A stretch of 64,000 bases of DNA from NCBI RefSeq assembly GCF_023516615.1, contig NZ_JAMGBF010000007.1:1-64000 (forward strand), written 5' to 3'. The translations under genes were made by a program, and so were the position numbers. A model generated the notes under the pieces. It had not been told where the DNA came from, made no database searches, and saw only the letters and a program-made list of their open reading frames with translations. This DNA is from Streptomyces panaciradicis. GTDB taxonomy: Bacteria; Actinomycetota; Actinomycetes; Streptomycetales; Streptomycetaceae. Positions 1 through 11,998 of this stretch are shown here, piece after piece. Numbering within the stretch: position 1 is the stretch's first letter; the number at the start of each line of letters is the position of its first letter.

Positions 1-1024
1 CCGCGGCCGCGTCCGCGACCAGCCGCCCCGAACCCCGCCCGGCCGCCAGTCGCGCCTCGATCAGCACCAGCTTGGCGTGCGCCTCCCACCAGGCGCGCCG
101 CTGCCCGGCGAACAGCCGCACCGCCAGCGCGGCACGGGCGACCGCGGTGTGCGCGTCCCCCGCCAGCCTCGCCGCCCGCGCCGCGACCAGCAGCAGCTCC
201 GCCTTGCGCGTCGACTGCCCGCCGATCCGGTCCAGCGTCCCGATCGCCGCGTCCGCCTCGGCCAGCGCCTCCGGCACCAGACCCGCGGCCATCAGCACCT
301 CGCAGCGCCGGATGTAGAGCATGAACGACGGCGTGCCGAGCTTGAGGTAGCGCTCCTCGGCCTCGTCCAGCAGCCGCAGCGCGGCCGGCACGTCCCCCTG
401 CCGGAACGCGGCCAGCCCCCGGCTCTCGACGACGTCCGCCTTGTCGTGGTCCTGCCCGGTGGTGTCCCACAGCGCCTCCGCCGACGCGAAGTCGGCGTCC
501 GCCCGCTCCACCGCGCCCAGCGCCAGATGCACGGTCGCCCGCAGGGTCAGCGCCCGCGCCGTCCAGATGACGTCGTCGGCCTGCCGCAACACGGGAATCG
601 CCCGCCGTACGTCCTCCAGGGCCTCGCGGTGCCGGCCCAGCACCCAGGAGGCGTACGCCCGCCGGAACAGCACGCGCGCGCGGGTGTGCCCGCTGCTGAC
701 GGCGACACCCCGCTCCAGCGCCTCCAGGCCCTGCCGGGTGCGCCCCGCGTGGATCAGGGCCACGCCCAGCGCGGCCAGCACGTCCGCCTCACGCTCGGGG
801 TCCTGGGCGCGCGCGGCCAGGTCACGGGCGCGGCGCAGGTGGCGCAGCGCGATCCTGAGGTCGCCCCAGTCCCGCTGCCAGATGCCGATCGCCTGGTGCG
901 CCACGGAGGCGCGCCACGGTGACGGGTCGGACTCCAGCACGTCCTGAGCCCGCGCCAGAGCCTCGTTCGGGGCGGCGAACACCATCGGCAGCAGTTCGAG
1001 CACCGAGTCGCTTCCCGCTGTCAC
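1..1024 (-). CDS. TPR-like helical repeat protein, probable N-terminal part of a CHAT-type protein (partial, runs off the window)
   Basis: An open frame of 341 codons runs from a GTG at 1024 to the window edge, so the C-terminus is not visible. The translation is almost entirely Ala/Leu/Arg-rich amphipathic helix with repeated A-x-x-x-L-G and E-A-L-x-x-A patterns, as in tetratricopeptide repeats. No signal peptide or membrane segment is seen. It is divergent from a subtilase, ECF-like sigma factor and small protein across a 111-bp gap. From general knowledge of Streptomyces, TPR proteins in this setting often end in a CHAT (caspase-like) domain; that is inference because the domain would lie outside the window. 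There is no strong ribosome-binding site before the GTG, so the start is tentative. Confidence 0.6.
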   Translation of the reverse strand, partial: MTAGSDSVLELLPMVFAAPNEALARAQDVLESDPSPWRASVAHQAIGIWQRDWGDLRIALRHLRRARDLAARAQDPEREADVLAALGVALIHAGRTRQGLEALERGVAVSSGHTRARVLFRRAYASWVLGRHREALEDVRRAIPVLRQADDVIWTARALTLRATVHLALGAVERADADFASAEALWDTTGQDHDKADVVESRGLAAFRQGDVPAALRLLDEAEERYLKLGTPSFMLYIRRCEVLMAAGLVPEALAEADAAIGTLDRIGGQSTRKAELLLVAARAARLAGDAHTAVARAALAVRLFAGQRRAWWEAHAKLVLIEARLAAGRGSGRLVADAAA

Positions 1025-1135
1025 TCTGAGGATGGTAACGGCCCTGGTGGCGCCCCACACCCGTTTGGCGCTGTATCAGGCGACGCCTCTGTGACTCTGA
1101 ACTGACGACAGCTGCCTCGAGGGGGAGGACACGCC
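1025..1135. promoter_or_regulatory. Divergent promoter region between TPR-like protein and subtilase
   Basis: This 111-bp gap separates the minus-strand TPR-like gene from the plus-strand subtilase and must hold both promoters. GTGACTCTGA at 1090-1099 and the related GTCACTCTGA near 1020 might be half sites of one regulator, but the match is short. No convincing -35/-10 pair could be assigned by eye. Confidence 0.35.
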
Positions 1136-2572
1136 ATGGCACCACAGCGATTCCACGAGCAGTTCGACCAGATCCAGCGCTCCATGCCCGATGTACCGCT
1201 GGCCCTGGGACCCGACGACTCCGCGGAGTTCGTCTACGAGAAAGGCGTGGTCCTCGCCCGTGACGGCGAAGAGGCCCGGCTCGTCGAGGACACCGTCCGC
1301 ACCCACTTCACCGAGGCGACCGGCCTGAGCGGCGACCAGGTGCGCCGGGGCAGCCCGGAGACCAACCGCTCGGGCATCACCCGCATCCGGGTCGGCGACC
1401 CCGGGCACGGCGACCGGCGCGGCGACCGGGCCGTCGCCCACGCCCTGCGCGCCCTGCGCGGGCACGAGGCCCGCGCCGGCCGCCGCCTGGTCAGCCGCAA
1501 CCACGTGGTGTCGCTCGCCGTGAACTCCTGTCCCGGTGACGAGCCCGTGCCCGCCCCGCTCACCCAGGGCACCAACCCCGCTCCCGCCGAGGCCGGCCAC
1601 GACTCCGACACGGCGGTCGACGTCCTCGTCGTCGACAACGGCCTCACCCACGACTACTCCCTGGTGCCGCTGCTCGCCCGTGTCCAGGGCGACCTGCACG
1701 GCACCGAGACCGACGCCCAGGGGAACCTGTTGCAGTACGTCGGGCACGGCACGTTCATCGCCGGGCTCGTCGCCGCCGTCGCCCCGCGGACGAACATCAC
1801 CGTCCGCAACACCCTCAACGACGCCGGCGCCGTCCTGGAGGACGAGTTCGGCCAGCGCCTGTTCGACGCGGTCGACCGCGACGGCTGGCCGGCGATCCTC
1901 AGCCTGTCCGCGGGCACCGCCAACGGCCGTGACGACGGCCTGCTCGGCGTCGCCGCCTTCATGGAGGAACTGCGCGAGCAGGACACGCTGCTGGTCGCGG
2001 CGGCCGGCAACAACTCCAGCGCCAGTCCCTTCTGGCCCGCCGCCTACGCCGGCCTGCCCGAGTACGCGCACGCGGTGCTGTCGGTCGGCGCGCTGCGCAC
2101 CGACGGCGAGTTCGGCGCCTGCTTCTCCAACTACGGCTCCTGGGTGAAGGTCTACGCCCCCGGGGAGCGGCTCACCAGCACGCTGACCGGCTTCGACGCG
2201 CCGGTGCCGTACGTCTACCAGCACTCCACCTACGACGCGTGCCGGTACCACTTCACCTACGCGTGCACCTGCCAGTCCCCGCGCCACACCGGGGTGCTGA
2301 GCGAGGCCGGTACGCCGACCTCGGGCAAGGCCGACCAGGTGATGTTCGAGGGCTACGCGCACTGGAGCGGCACCTCCTTCGCCACGCCCGTCGCGGCCGC
2401 GATGATCGCGGCGTTCATGACGGCCGGCAAGGAGTCCGACGCACGCGCCGCCCGAAAGCAGCTGCTCTCCGGGGACACGGCGTACGCGGAGGTGCGCGGG
2501 GCGCACGTGCCGGCGCTGCTCCCGGCCGGCTGGCGTCCGTCGCCGGTCACGCAGCTGGCGCCTCCGGCATGA
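1136..2572 (+). CDS. S8 family (subtilisin-like) serine peptidase, cytoplasmic
   Basis: A 478-aa subtilase with the classical triad visible: Asp167 in VLVVDNGL, His204 in GHGTFIAGL and Ser414 in SGTSFATPVAAA; the oxyanion Asn is probably in AAAGNNSS. The first ~160 residues form a charged prodomain-like region with no signal peptide or transmembrane segment, so the enzyme probably acts in the cytoplasm, which is unusual for subtilases. The ATG is preceded by a strong GAGGGGGAGG about 7 nt upstream. A sigma factor gene starts 59 bp downstream. A regulated proteolysis role, perhaps on a sigma-factor partner, is suggested only by gene order. Confidence 0.88.
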   Translation: MAPQRFHEQFDQIQRSMPDVPLALGPDDSAEFVYEKGVVLARDGEEARLVEDTVRTHFTEATGLSGDQVRRGSPETNRSGITRIRVGDPGHGDRRGDRAVAHALRALRGHEARAGRRLVSRNHVVSLAVNSCPGDEPVPAPLTQGTNPAPAEAGHDSDTAVDVLVVDNGLTHDYSLVPLLARVQGDLHGTETDAQGNLLQYVGHGTFIAGLVAAVAPRTNITVRNTLNDAGAVLEDEFGQRLFDAVDRDGWPAILSLSAGTANGRDDGLLGVAAFMEELREQDTLLVAAAGNNSSASPFWPAAYAGLPEYAHAVLSVGALRTDGEFGACFSNYGSWVKVYAPGERLTSTLTGFDAPVPYVYQHSTYDACRYHFTYACTCQSPRHTGVLSEAGTPTSGKADQVMFEGYAHWSGTSFATPVAAAMIAAFMTAGKESDARAARKQLLSGDTAYAEVRGAHVPALLPAGWRPSPVTQLAPPA

Positions 2573-2631
2573 GGTGCGGAACGGTCCCCTCCACGGCGTA
2601 CGATGACAGGCCGTACACGAGGAGTGGGACC

Positions 2632-3207
2632 GTGGACCGAGCACATGTCGGCGCGCTGGTCCAGACCGCCGTCGACGGCGACGCGGCGGCCTGGAAGGCG
2701 CTCGTGGAGGGGCTGAGCCCACTGGTGTGGTCGGTGGTGCGCGCGCACCGGCTCTCCGACGCCGACGCGCACGAGGTCTACCAGACGGTGTGGTTCCGCT
2801 TCGCCCAGCACCTGGGGCGCATCCGCGAACCCGACAAGGCCGGCTCATGGCTGGCGAGCACCGCGCGGCACGAGTGCCTGAAGGTGCTCAAGAGCCTGCG
2901 GCGGCTGACGCCGACGGACGATCCGCAGGTGCTGGACCGGATCAGCGAGGACCGTACGCCGGAGCAGTCCTTCCTCGACCTGGAGGAGGCCGCCGCGGAG
3001 TCGGAGCGGATCAGGCGCCTGTGGCAGGAGTTCGAGGAACTCGGCGAGCGGTGCAGGCAGTTGCTGCGCGTCCTGATGGCCACGCCGCCGCCCAGCTACC
3101 AGGAGGTGTCCGTGGCCCTCGGGATCGCCGTGGGCAGCATCGGACCGCTGCGCCAGCGCTGTCTTCGGCGCCTGCGGGCGCGGCTCGAGGCACGGGGAGC
3201 GGTGTGA
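2632..3207 (+). CDS. RNA polymerase sigma-70 family (ECF-like) sigma factor
   Basis: A 191-aa protein with sigma region 2 (residues ~20-80, including SDADAHEVYQTVWFRF) and a region 4 helix-turn-helix near the C-terminus (YQEVSVALGIAVGSIGPLRQ). A longer open frame extends upstream, but the GTG at 2632 has a good GGAG 8 nt upstream and the homologous sequence begins there. It would direct RNA polymerase to a small regulon. The downstream small gene overlaps its stop codon (GTGA), so the two are translationally coupled; the subtilase lies 59 bp upstream. The downstream protein may be its anti-sigma or regulatory partner, but this is inferred from position only. Confidence 0.85.
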   Translation: MDRAHVGALVQTAVDGDAAAWKALVEGLSPLVWSVVRAHRLSDADAHEVYQTVWFRFAQHLGRIREPDKAGSWLASTARHECLKVLKSLRRLTPTDDPQVLDRISEDRTPEQSFLDLEEAAAESERIRRLWQEFEELGERCRQLLRVLMATPPPSYQEVSVALGIAVGSIGPLRQRCLRRLRARLEARGAV

Positions 3208-3716
3208 GCGGCATGGACGACGACGTGAACGGCACGCACGGCATGGACGACATGGACGGCGAGGCGCCCCTCGACGGCGAGGACCTCGACCTCGACCTGC
3301 TGGAGGAGGAGCTCCGCCGGGCCGCGGCCGTCCTCGACCCCGTCCCGGCCGAGCTGCGGCGGATGGCCGTGGAGGCGTTCGCCCTGCACGACCTCGAGGC
3401 CCGGCTCGCCGAGCTGACCTTCGACTCGGTGGTCGACGCCATCCCGGTCCGGGGGGCGGTCGACGCGCCGCGGATGCTGACGTTCCACGCGGGCGGCGTG
3501 ACCGTCGACGTGGAGCTGACCGCGCACGGGCTGATGGGACAGGTGCTGCCGCCCCAGCAGGCCCGGATCGAGGTGCTCACCGGCCCGCACCCGGGCGAGC
3601 CCCTGGCCACCGACGACATGGGACGCTTTACCCACGACCGGCCCCCCGCCGGCCCGTTCGCCCTGCGGCTGCGGACCGGCGAGGGAGTGCTCGTCACGGA
3701 CTGGCTGACGGTCTGA
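3204..3716 (+). CDS. Small acidic protein coupled to the sigma factor
   Basis: A 170-aa protein of no recognised family. The N-terminus is Asp/Glu/Met-rich (residues 1-35), followed by a helical stretch (LLEEELRRAAAVLDPVPAELRRMAVEAFALHDLEARLAEL) and a probable beta-rich C-terminal domain. There are no zinc-binding cysteines and no membrane segment, unlike many anti-sigma factors. The GTG at 3204 overlaps the sigma stop codon as GTGA and has GGGGAG 4 nt upstream; ATG 3213 is an alternative. Such tight coupling suggests it acts with the sigma factor, possibly as inhibitor, adaptor or protease substrate. Confidence 0.7.
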   Translation: MSGMDDDVNGTHGMDDMDGEAPLDGEDLDLDLLEEELRRAAAVLDPVPAELRRMAVEAFALHDLEARLAELTFDSVVDAIPVRGAVDAPRMLTFHAGGVTVDVELTAHGLMGQVLPPQQARIEVLTGPHPGEPLATDDMGRFTHDRPPAGPFALRLRTGEGVLVTDWLTV

Positions 3717-3746
3717 CCAGACGTCACCAGGGCCTTCGCCGGCCGG

Positions 3747-3786
3747 CCCGAGGTCAGCCGGCGGGGCCCGAGGTCAGCCGGCGGGG
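3747..3786. repeat. Perfect 20-bp tandem duplication across a stop codon
   Basis: The unit CCCGAGGTCAGCCGGCGGGG occurs twice back to back (3747-3766 and 3767-3786). The second copy contains the stop codon (TCA on this strand, 3774-3776) of the minus-strand amidohydrolase, so the gene's last codons and stop are duplicated downstream. It resembles replication slippage, and similar duplications sit at 18909-18970 and 22656-22693. Confidence 0.9.
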
Positions 3787-4571
3787 CCGGTGACGGCGTC
3801 GACGAGAGTCGCCAGCGCCGCCGCCAGCCGGCCGAGCCCCGGTCCGGCCGGCCCGCCCGGCTCGGTCATGTAGGTGTCCCGCCGGATCTCCACCATCAGC
3901 GCGCCGACCCGCGCGTCCGCGCCGTGGAAGCGGAGCGGCACGTACGTCCCGGCGAACGGACTGTCCAGCCCGGTCTCCCCGCAGGACGCGAACGCCTCCC
4001 GTGCCGCCCGCAGCAGCGCGGGCGGCGTGTGGAAGGAGTCGGTGCCCAGGCAGACCGGCGGACGGGGGCCCTCGCCGTGCAGCTCGTACGGCAGGGCCGC
4101 GGTCGGGTAGGAGTGCACGTCGACGATCACGGCGCGGCCCGTCGCGGCGAGCCGGTCGGCCACCGCGTCCGTCATGGCGCGCGCATACGGGTGGAAGTAC
4201 CGGTCGATCAGCGGGCGCGGGTCGGTGTCCGCGGGCCGCAGCGCCTCGCGGTGCGTCGTGCGCGTGTACACCGCGCCCATCCCGACGGCGAGCATCTCCT
4301 CCCGCTCGTCGGGGAACCGCTCGGGGTCGACGACCAGCCGCGACAGCCGGTTGACGAACCGCCACGGGGTGACGCCCGCCGATCGCGCCGCCGCCTCGGC
4401 GAGCTCGGCCGTGTGCGCGTCGGTGATGTGGTCCAGCTCCCGCTCCAGCTCCGCGTCGTCCAGCACGATGCCCGCGCGCGCCTCGGCGGGGATCGTGCGC
4501 GCCGAGTGCGGCACATGGAGGATCACCGGGGAGCCGGGCGCGCCGGGCAGGAGCTCGAAGGACGGAGTCAT
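3774..4571 (-). CDS. N-formylglutamate amidohydrolase family protein
   Basis: A 265-aa protein of the N-formylglutamate amidohydrolase (HutG/FGase) family. Supporting motifs are HVPHSARTIP near the N-terminus, RLVVDPERFPDE, a central VIVDVHSYP metal-binding motif, and ALMVEIRRDTYM near the C-terminus. The family hydrolyses N-formyl-glutamate or related N-acyl amino acids using Zn2+. Its ATG at 4571 overlaps the stop of the upstream YCII gene (ATGA), so the two form a coupled operon. No histidine-degradation genes are adjacent, so the actual substrate is uncertain. Confidence 0.85.
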   Translation of the reverse strand: MTPSFELLPGAPGSPVILHVPHSARTIPAEARAGIVLDDAELERELDHITDAHTAELAEAAARSAGVTPWRFVNRLSRLVVDPERFPDEREEMLAVGMGAVYTRTTHREALRPADTDPRPLIDRYFHPYARAMTDAVADRLAATGRAVIVDVHSYPTAALPYELHGEGPRPPVCLGTDSFHTPPALLRAAREAFASCGETGLDSPFAGTYVPLRFHGADARVGALMVEIRRDTYMTEPGGPAGPGLGRLAAALATLVDAVTGPAG

Positions 4572-5116
4572 CGGCGCCCGCCGAACTCCCATTCGTGCAC
4601 CTCGACGGCCGCGTACCCGTCCACGCTGAGGACGGCCCGGGCGGCCTGCGGGTCCGGCGCCCGCAGCAGGGCCGCCGTCCCGAGCCAGGTCTCGCCGTCG
4701 TCGGACAGCAGCGGCCCGTACGCCACCAACTCGTCCCTGTCGGACGGCGGTTCGAGGTCGACGCCCTCTCCCGCTCCGAAGCCGAGCACCAGGTACCGGT
4801 TGCCGCCGCTGGAGCCGCCGGGGAACTGCCACATGGTGCGTCCCAGCAGATTCCGCCACCGGCGCAGGAGCACGTCCCGGTAGACGCCCGCCTGGTGGTT
4901 GGGCTCGTCGAAGGCGAACGCGCGGGCCGCGGCCGCGTCCGGCAGCTCCACGATGTGCACGCTGCCGGTGGGCGTGTCGCCGCCGGCCGCGAAGGTCGGC
5001 CCCCGGGCGATCAGCTCGGCCGCGTAGCGGTCCATGTAGGACCAGTGCGCCTCCAGCAGCTCCTCGCGCAGGGCAGCGGAGCCGGGCCGGTCACGGTGGT
5101 AGCAGAAGAACTCCAT
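4568..5116 (-). CDS. YCII-related domain protein (YciI family)
   Basis: A 182-aa protein that appears to hold two ferredoxin-like YCII modules. The first begins [31 protein letters not shown] and includes [23 protein letters not shown]; the second includes [33 protein letters not shown] proteins are small putative enzymes with a His/Asp pair; most functions are unknown. It is the first gene of a coupled pair with the amidohydrolase. A perfect 16-bp hairpin separates it from icd upstream, so it probably has its own promoter. Confidence 0.8.
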   Translation of the reverse strand: MEFFCYHRDRPGSAALREELLEAHWSYMDRYAAELIARGPTFAAGGDTPTGSVHIVELPDAAAARAFAFDEPNHQAGVYRDVLLRRWRNLLGRTMWQFPGGSSGGNRYLVLGFGAGEGVDLEPPSDRDELVAYGPLLSDDGETWLGTAALLRAPDPQAARAVLSVDGYAAVEVHEWEFGGRR

Positions 5117-5174
5117 GTCCGCAGAGTCTGCCCAGGTCCGCGGGCCGCCGCCATTCGATATCGAGGCCGCGAAC

Positions 5175-5215
5175 GCCGGCGTCCCGGCAGGCGGGGTGCC
5201 TGCCGGGACGCCGGC
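5175..5215 (-). terminator. Strong hairpin terminator downstream of icd
   Basis: A perfect 16-bp inverted repeat, GCCGGCGTCCCGGCAG (5175-5190) with its complement at 5200-5215 around a 9-nt loop. It lies just past the icd stop on the minus strand and should end that transcript. There is no U-tract, as is common in Streptomyces. Confidence 0.85.
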
Positions 5216-5234
5216 TCGAAAAGACCTCGGAGCG

Positions 5235-9216
<3,982 letters not shown>

Positions 9217-9220
9217 GCCG

Positions 9221-10315
9221 TCAGTCGAGGTGGGCGACGTGCGCGTCGCCCACCTGCTCGGCGGTGCGCTGCTGCGGGATGCTCACCGAGCCCTGCTGCA
9301 GCGCCACCGTCCGCGCGGGCGCCGGGATGCGGATGCCCTCCTGGCCGTAGCGCCGGTGCAGTCGCTTGATGAACTCGTGCTTGATCCGGAACTGGTCGCT
9401 GAACTCGCCGACCCCGAGGATGACGGTGAAGCCGATCCGTGAGTCGCCGAAGGTGTGGAAGCGCACCAGCGGCTCGTGGTCGGGGACGGCGCCGTCGATC
9501 TCCCTCATCACCTCGGCGACGACCTCGCAGGTGACGCGCTCGACGTGCTCCAGGTCGCTGTCGTAGGCGACGCCGACCTGGACGGTGATCGTCAGCTTCT
9601 GCTCGGGGCGCATGAAGTTGGTCATGTTGGCCTTCGCGAGCTCCCCGTTGGGGATGACGACCAGGTTGTTCGAGAGCGCCCGCACGGTCGTCTGACGCCA
9701 GTTGATGTCCTCGACGTACCCCTCCTCGCCGCTGCTCAGCTGGATGTAGTCGCCGGGCTGCACCGTCTTGGAGGCGAGGATGTGGATGCCCGCGAACAGG
9801 TTGGCGAGGGTGTCCTGGAGGGCGAGGGCGACCGCCAGACCGCCGACGCCCAGGGCGGTGAGCATCGGCGCGATCGAGATGCCCAGCGTCTGCAGCACCA
9901 CCAGGAAGCCGATCGCCAGGACCAGGACCCGGGTGATGTTCACGAAGATCGTGGCCGACCGGGCGACCCCGGAGCGGGACTGGGTGACCGCGCCCACCAG
10001 ACCGGCGATCACCCGCGCCGCCGTCAGCGTCACGACGAAGATGAACACGACGGTGAGCGACTGGTTCACATGCTTCTGGACGGTTCTCGTCAGCGGCAGT
10101 ATCCCGCCCGCGGACGCGGCCCCGCCCAGGAACGCGGCCCACGGCACCACCGTGCGCAGCGCGTCCACGATGACGTCGTCACCGCTCCAGCGGGTGCGGT
10201 CGGCGTGCTTGCCCAGCCACCGCATCAGCACGCGCAGCAGGAACGCGGCCAACAGGCCCGCACCCAGCGCGATTCCGGCGAGGACCAGGTCGTCCACGGT
10301 GAGCGCTCGGTTCAC
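9221..10315 (-). CDS. Small-conductance mechanosensitive ion channel, MscS family
   Basis: A 364-aa membrane protein with about four N-terminal hydrophobic segments. The MscS pore/beta region follows: GISIAPMLTALGVGGLAVALALQDTLANLFAGIHILASKTVQPGDYI, then the beta domain with EGYVEDINWRQTTVRALSNNLVVIPNGELA. It opens on membrane tension and relieves osmotic stress. The GTG at 10315 is preceded by a perfect GGAGG. The last ~25 residues form a polar tail. No operon partner is evident. Confidence 0.92.
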   Translation of the reverse strand: MNRALTVDDLVLAGIALGAGLLAAFLLRVLMRWLGKHADRTRWSGDDVIVDALRTVVPWAAFLGGAASAGGILPLTRTVQKHVNQSLTVVFIFVVTLTAARVIAGLVGAVTQSRSGVARSATIFVNITRVLVLAIGFLVVLQTLGISIAPMLTALGVGGLAVALALQDTLANLFAGIHILASKTVQPGDYIQLSSGEEGYVEDINWRQTTVRALSNNLVVIPNGELAKANMTNFMRPEQKLTITVQVGVAYDSDLEHVERVTCEVVAEVMREIDGAVPDHEPLVRFHTFGDSRIGFTVILGVGEFSDQFRIKHEFIKRLHRRYGQEGIRIPAPARTVALQQGSVSIPQQRTAEQVGDAHVAHLD

Positions 10316-10424
10316 CGGTTACCTCCAATTTCGGGATGTGCAACCGCTCATCCTGCCGCATCCGCACAGGGGTTCGTGCCCGCGGCCGGTGCGGCCTGGC
10401 GCATTCCGTTCGCCACACGTCTCG

Positions 10425-11189
10425 TCATACGTCCGTGAAGGACCCGTGCCGCCCCGCCCCGGAGGCGAACCGCGCCGCCCCCTCCAGCCCCTGCGCCAAC
10501 ACGCCCATTCCGTGGCGGAGTTCGCCGCGCATCGCCTCCTCCTCCGTGAGGCCCTCCTGCTCCAGCGCCGACGCCCGGTCGCCGCGCAGGCACGTCTGCG
10601 GGAAACGGGCGATCTCCGCGGCCAGTTCCTCGGCCGCGGCGCGGGCCGTGCCGGTGGGGACGAGGCGGTTGGCCAGCCCCATGGCGTACGCCTCCGCCGC
10701 CGGCACCGGACGCCCCGTCAGGATCAGGTCCAGCGCCCGGCTCTGCCCGATCAGCCGGGGCAGCCGCACCGTGCCCCCGTCGATCAGCGGCACGCCCCAG
10801 CGGCGGCAGAACACGCCGAAGACCGCGTCCTCCTCGGCGACCCGCAGATCGCACCACAGGGCCAGTTCCAGGCCGCCCGCCACCGCGTGCCCGGCGACCG
10901 CCGCGATCACCGGCTTGGACAGCCGCAGCCGCGTCGGGCCCATCGGCCCGTCGCCGTCCTCCGCCACCCGGTTGCCCCGCTCCGTACCGACGGCCTTGAG
11001 GTCGGCGCCCGCGCAGAACGTGCCGCCCTCACCCCACAGCACCGCCACCCGCGCCTCCTCGTCCGCCTCGAACTCCCCGAACGCGGCGGCCAGTTCGGCG
11101 GCCGTGGGACCGTCGACGGCGTTGCGGGCCTCGGGACGGGAGAGGACGACCGTGGTGACGTGTCCCTGGCGCTCGGTCCGGACCGGCAT
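10425..11189 (-). CDS. Enoyl-CoA hydratase/isomerase family protein
   Basis: A 254-aa crotonase-fold protein. Visible motifs are RPEARNAVDG near the N-terminus, GTFCAGADLKAVG (oxyanion-hole region), and VIAAVAGHAVAGGLELALWCDLRVAEEDAVFG, where the Glu after GGLELAL fits a catalytic Glu of hydratases. The upstream open frame adds 14 residues, but the ATG at 11189 has an AAGGGGG site and matches the family start. It is divergent from an SDR gene 56 bp away. It probably acts on an acyl-CoA in fatty-acid or branched-chain breakdown; the substrate is unknown. Confidence 0.9.
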   Translation of the reverse strand: MPVRTERQGHVTTVVLSRPEARNAVDGPTAAELAAAFGEFEADEEARVAVLWGEGGTFCAGADLKAVGTERGNRVAEDGDGPMGPTRLRLSKPVIAAVAGHAVAGGLELALWCDLRVAEEDAVFGVFCRRWGVPLIDGGTVRLPRLIGQSRALDLILTGRPVPAAEAYAMGLANRLVPTGTARAAAEELAAEIARFPQTCLRGDRASALEQEGLTEEEAMRGELRHGMGVLAQGLEGAARFASGAGRHGSFTDV

Positions 11190-11245
11190 GCCGGGCCCCC
11201 TTTTCCTGTGCGAGCCTGATGGTGCGTACAAAGGGAGTGTTCCTG

Positions 11246-11959
11246 ATGGCAGGCGAAGGAGCCGACCTTCCGGTGGCCGTGGTGACCGGGGCCAACCGCG
11301 GGATCGGACACGAGGTCGTACGACAACTGGCCGACCGGCGGTACCGCGTGCTCCTCGGTGCGCGCGACCTCGGCAAGGGGCGCGCCGCCGCGGCCCGCCT
11401 CGACCCGGGCGGCGAGCGGGTGACCGCCGTCCGCCTCGACGTCGCCGACGCGGCGAGCGTGGCCGCGACGGCCGAACGGGTGGCCCGCGAGCAGGGCCGC
11501 GTGGACGTGGTCGTCAACAACGCGGCGATCCTCTACGACACCTGGGCGCAGGCCCGCTCCGCGGATCTGGCCGAGGTCCGGCAGGCCCTGGACACCAACC
11601 TGTTCGGTGCCTGGCGGGTCACCCAGGCGCTGCTTCCGCTGCTGCGGCGCAGCCCGCACCCCCGGGTCGTCATGGTGAGCAGCGAGGGCGGCTCCCTGCA
11701 CGCGATGAGCGGCGGCACCCCGGCCTACAGCGTCTCCAAGGCCGCCCTCAACGCCCTCACCCGTCTCCTGGCCGGTGAACTGCGCCCGGACGGTGTGCTG
11801 GTCAACGCGGTCTGCCCGGGCTGGGTCGCCACCGACATGGGCGGCCGGGGCGGCCGGTCCGTGGCCGAGGGCGCGGCGGGCGTCGTCTGGGCGGCCACCC
11901 TGCCCGACGGAGGGCCGACCGGCGGCTTCTTCCGGGACGGCGAGCCGCTCGCCTGGTAG
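11246..11959 (+). CDS. SDR family NAD(P)-dependent oxidoreductase
   Basis: A 237-aa classical short-chain dehydrogenase. It has the nucleotide-binding TGANRGIG, VVNNAA and the catalytic YSVSK motif with the upstream Ser in MVSSEGG. Its layout resembles plant-type carbonyl reductase-like SDRs. An upstream ATG at 11219 is in frame, but ATG 11246 has AAAGGGAG about 9 nt upstream and starts closer to the Rossmann fold. It may share a divergent promoter with the enoyl-CoA hydratase. Confidence 0.9.
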   Translation: MAGEGADLPVAVVTGANRGIGHEVVRQLADRRYRVLLGARDLGKGRAAAARLDPGGERVTAVRLDVADAASVAATAERVAREQGRVDVVVNNAAILYDTWAQARSADLAEVRQALDTNLFGAWRVTQALLPLLRRSPHPRVVMVSSEGGSLHAMSGGTPAYSVSKAALNALTRLLAGELRPDGVLVNAVCPGWVATDMGGRGGRSVAEGAAGVVWAATLPDGGPTGGFFRDGEPLAW

Positions 11960-11990
11960 GGCGTCTGTCCCGACGGGACGTCCGCCTTCA
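11960..11990. terminator. Short hairpin between convergent genes
   Basis: GTCCC-GAC-GGGAC (11967-11979) sits inside a longer imperfect hairpin with GGCG/CGCC outer arms. It lies in the 39-bp gap between the convergent SDR and UPF0104 genes and could end both transcripts. Confidence 0.5.
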
Positions 11991-11998
11991 GTGTGGCG

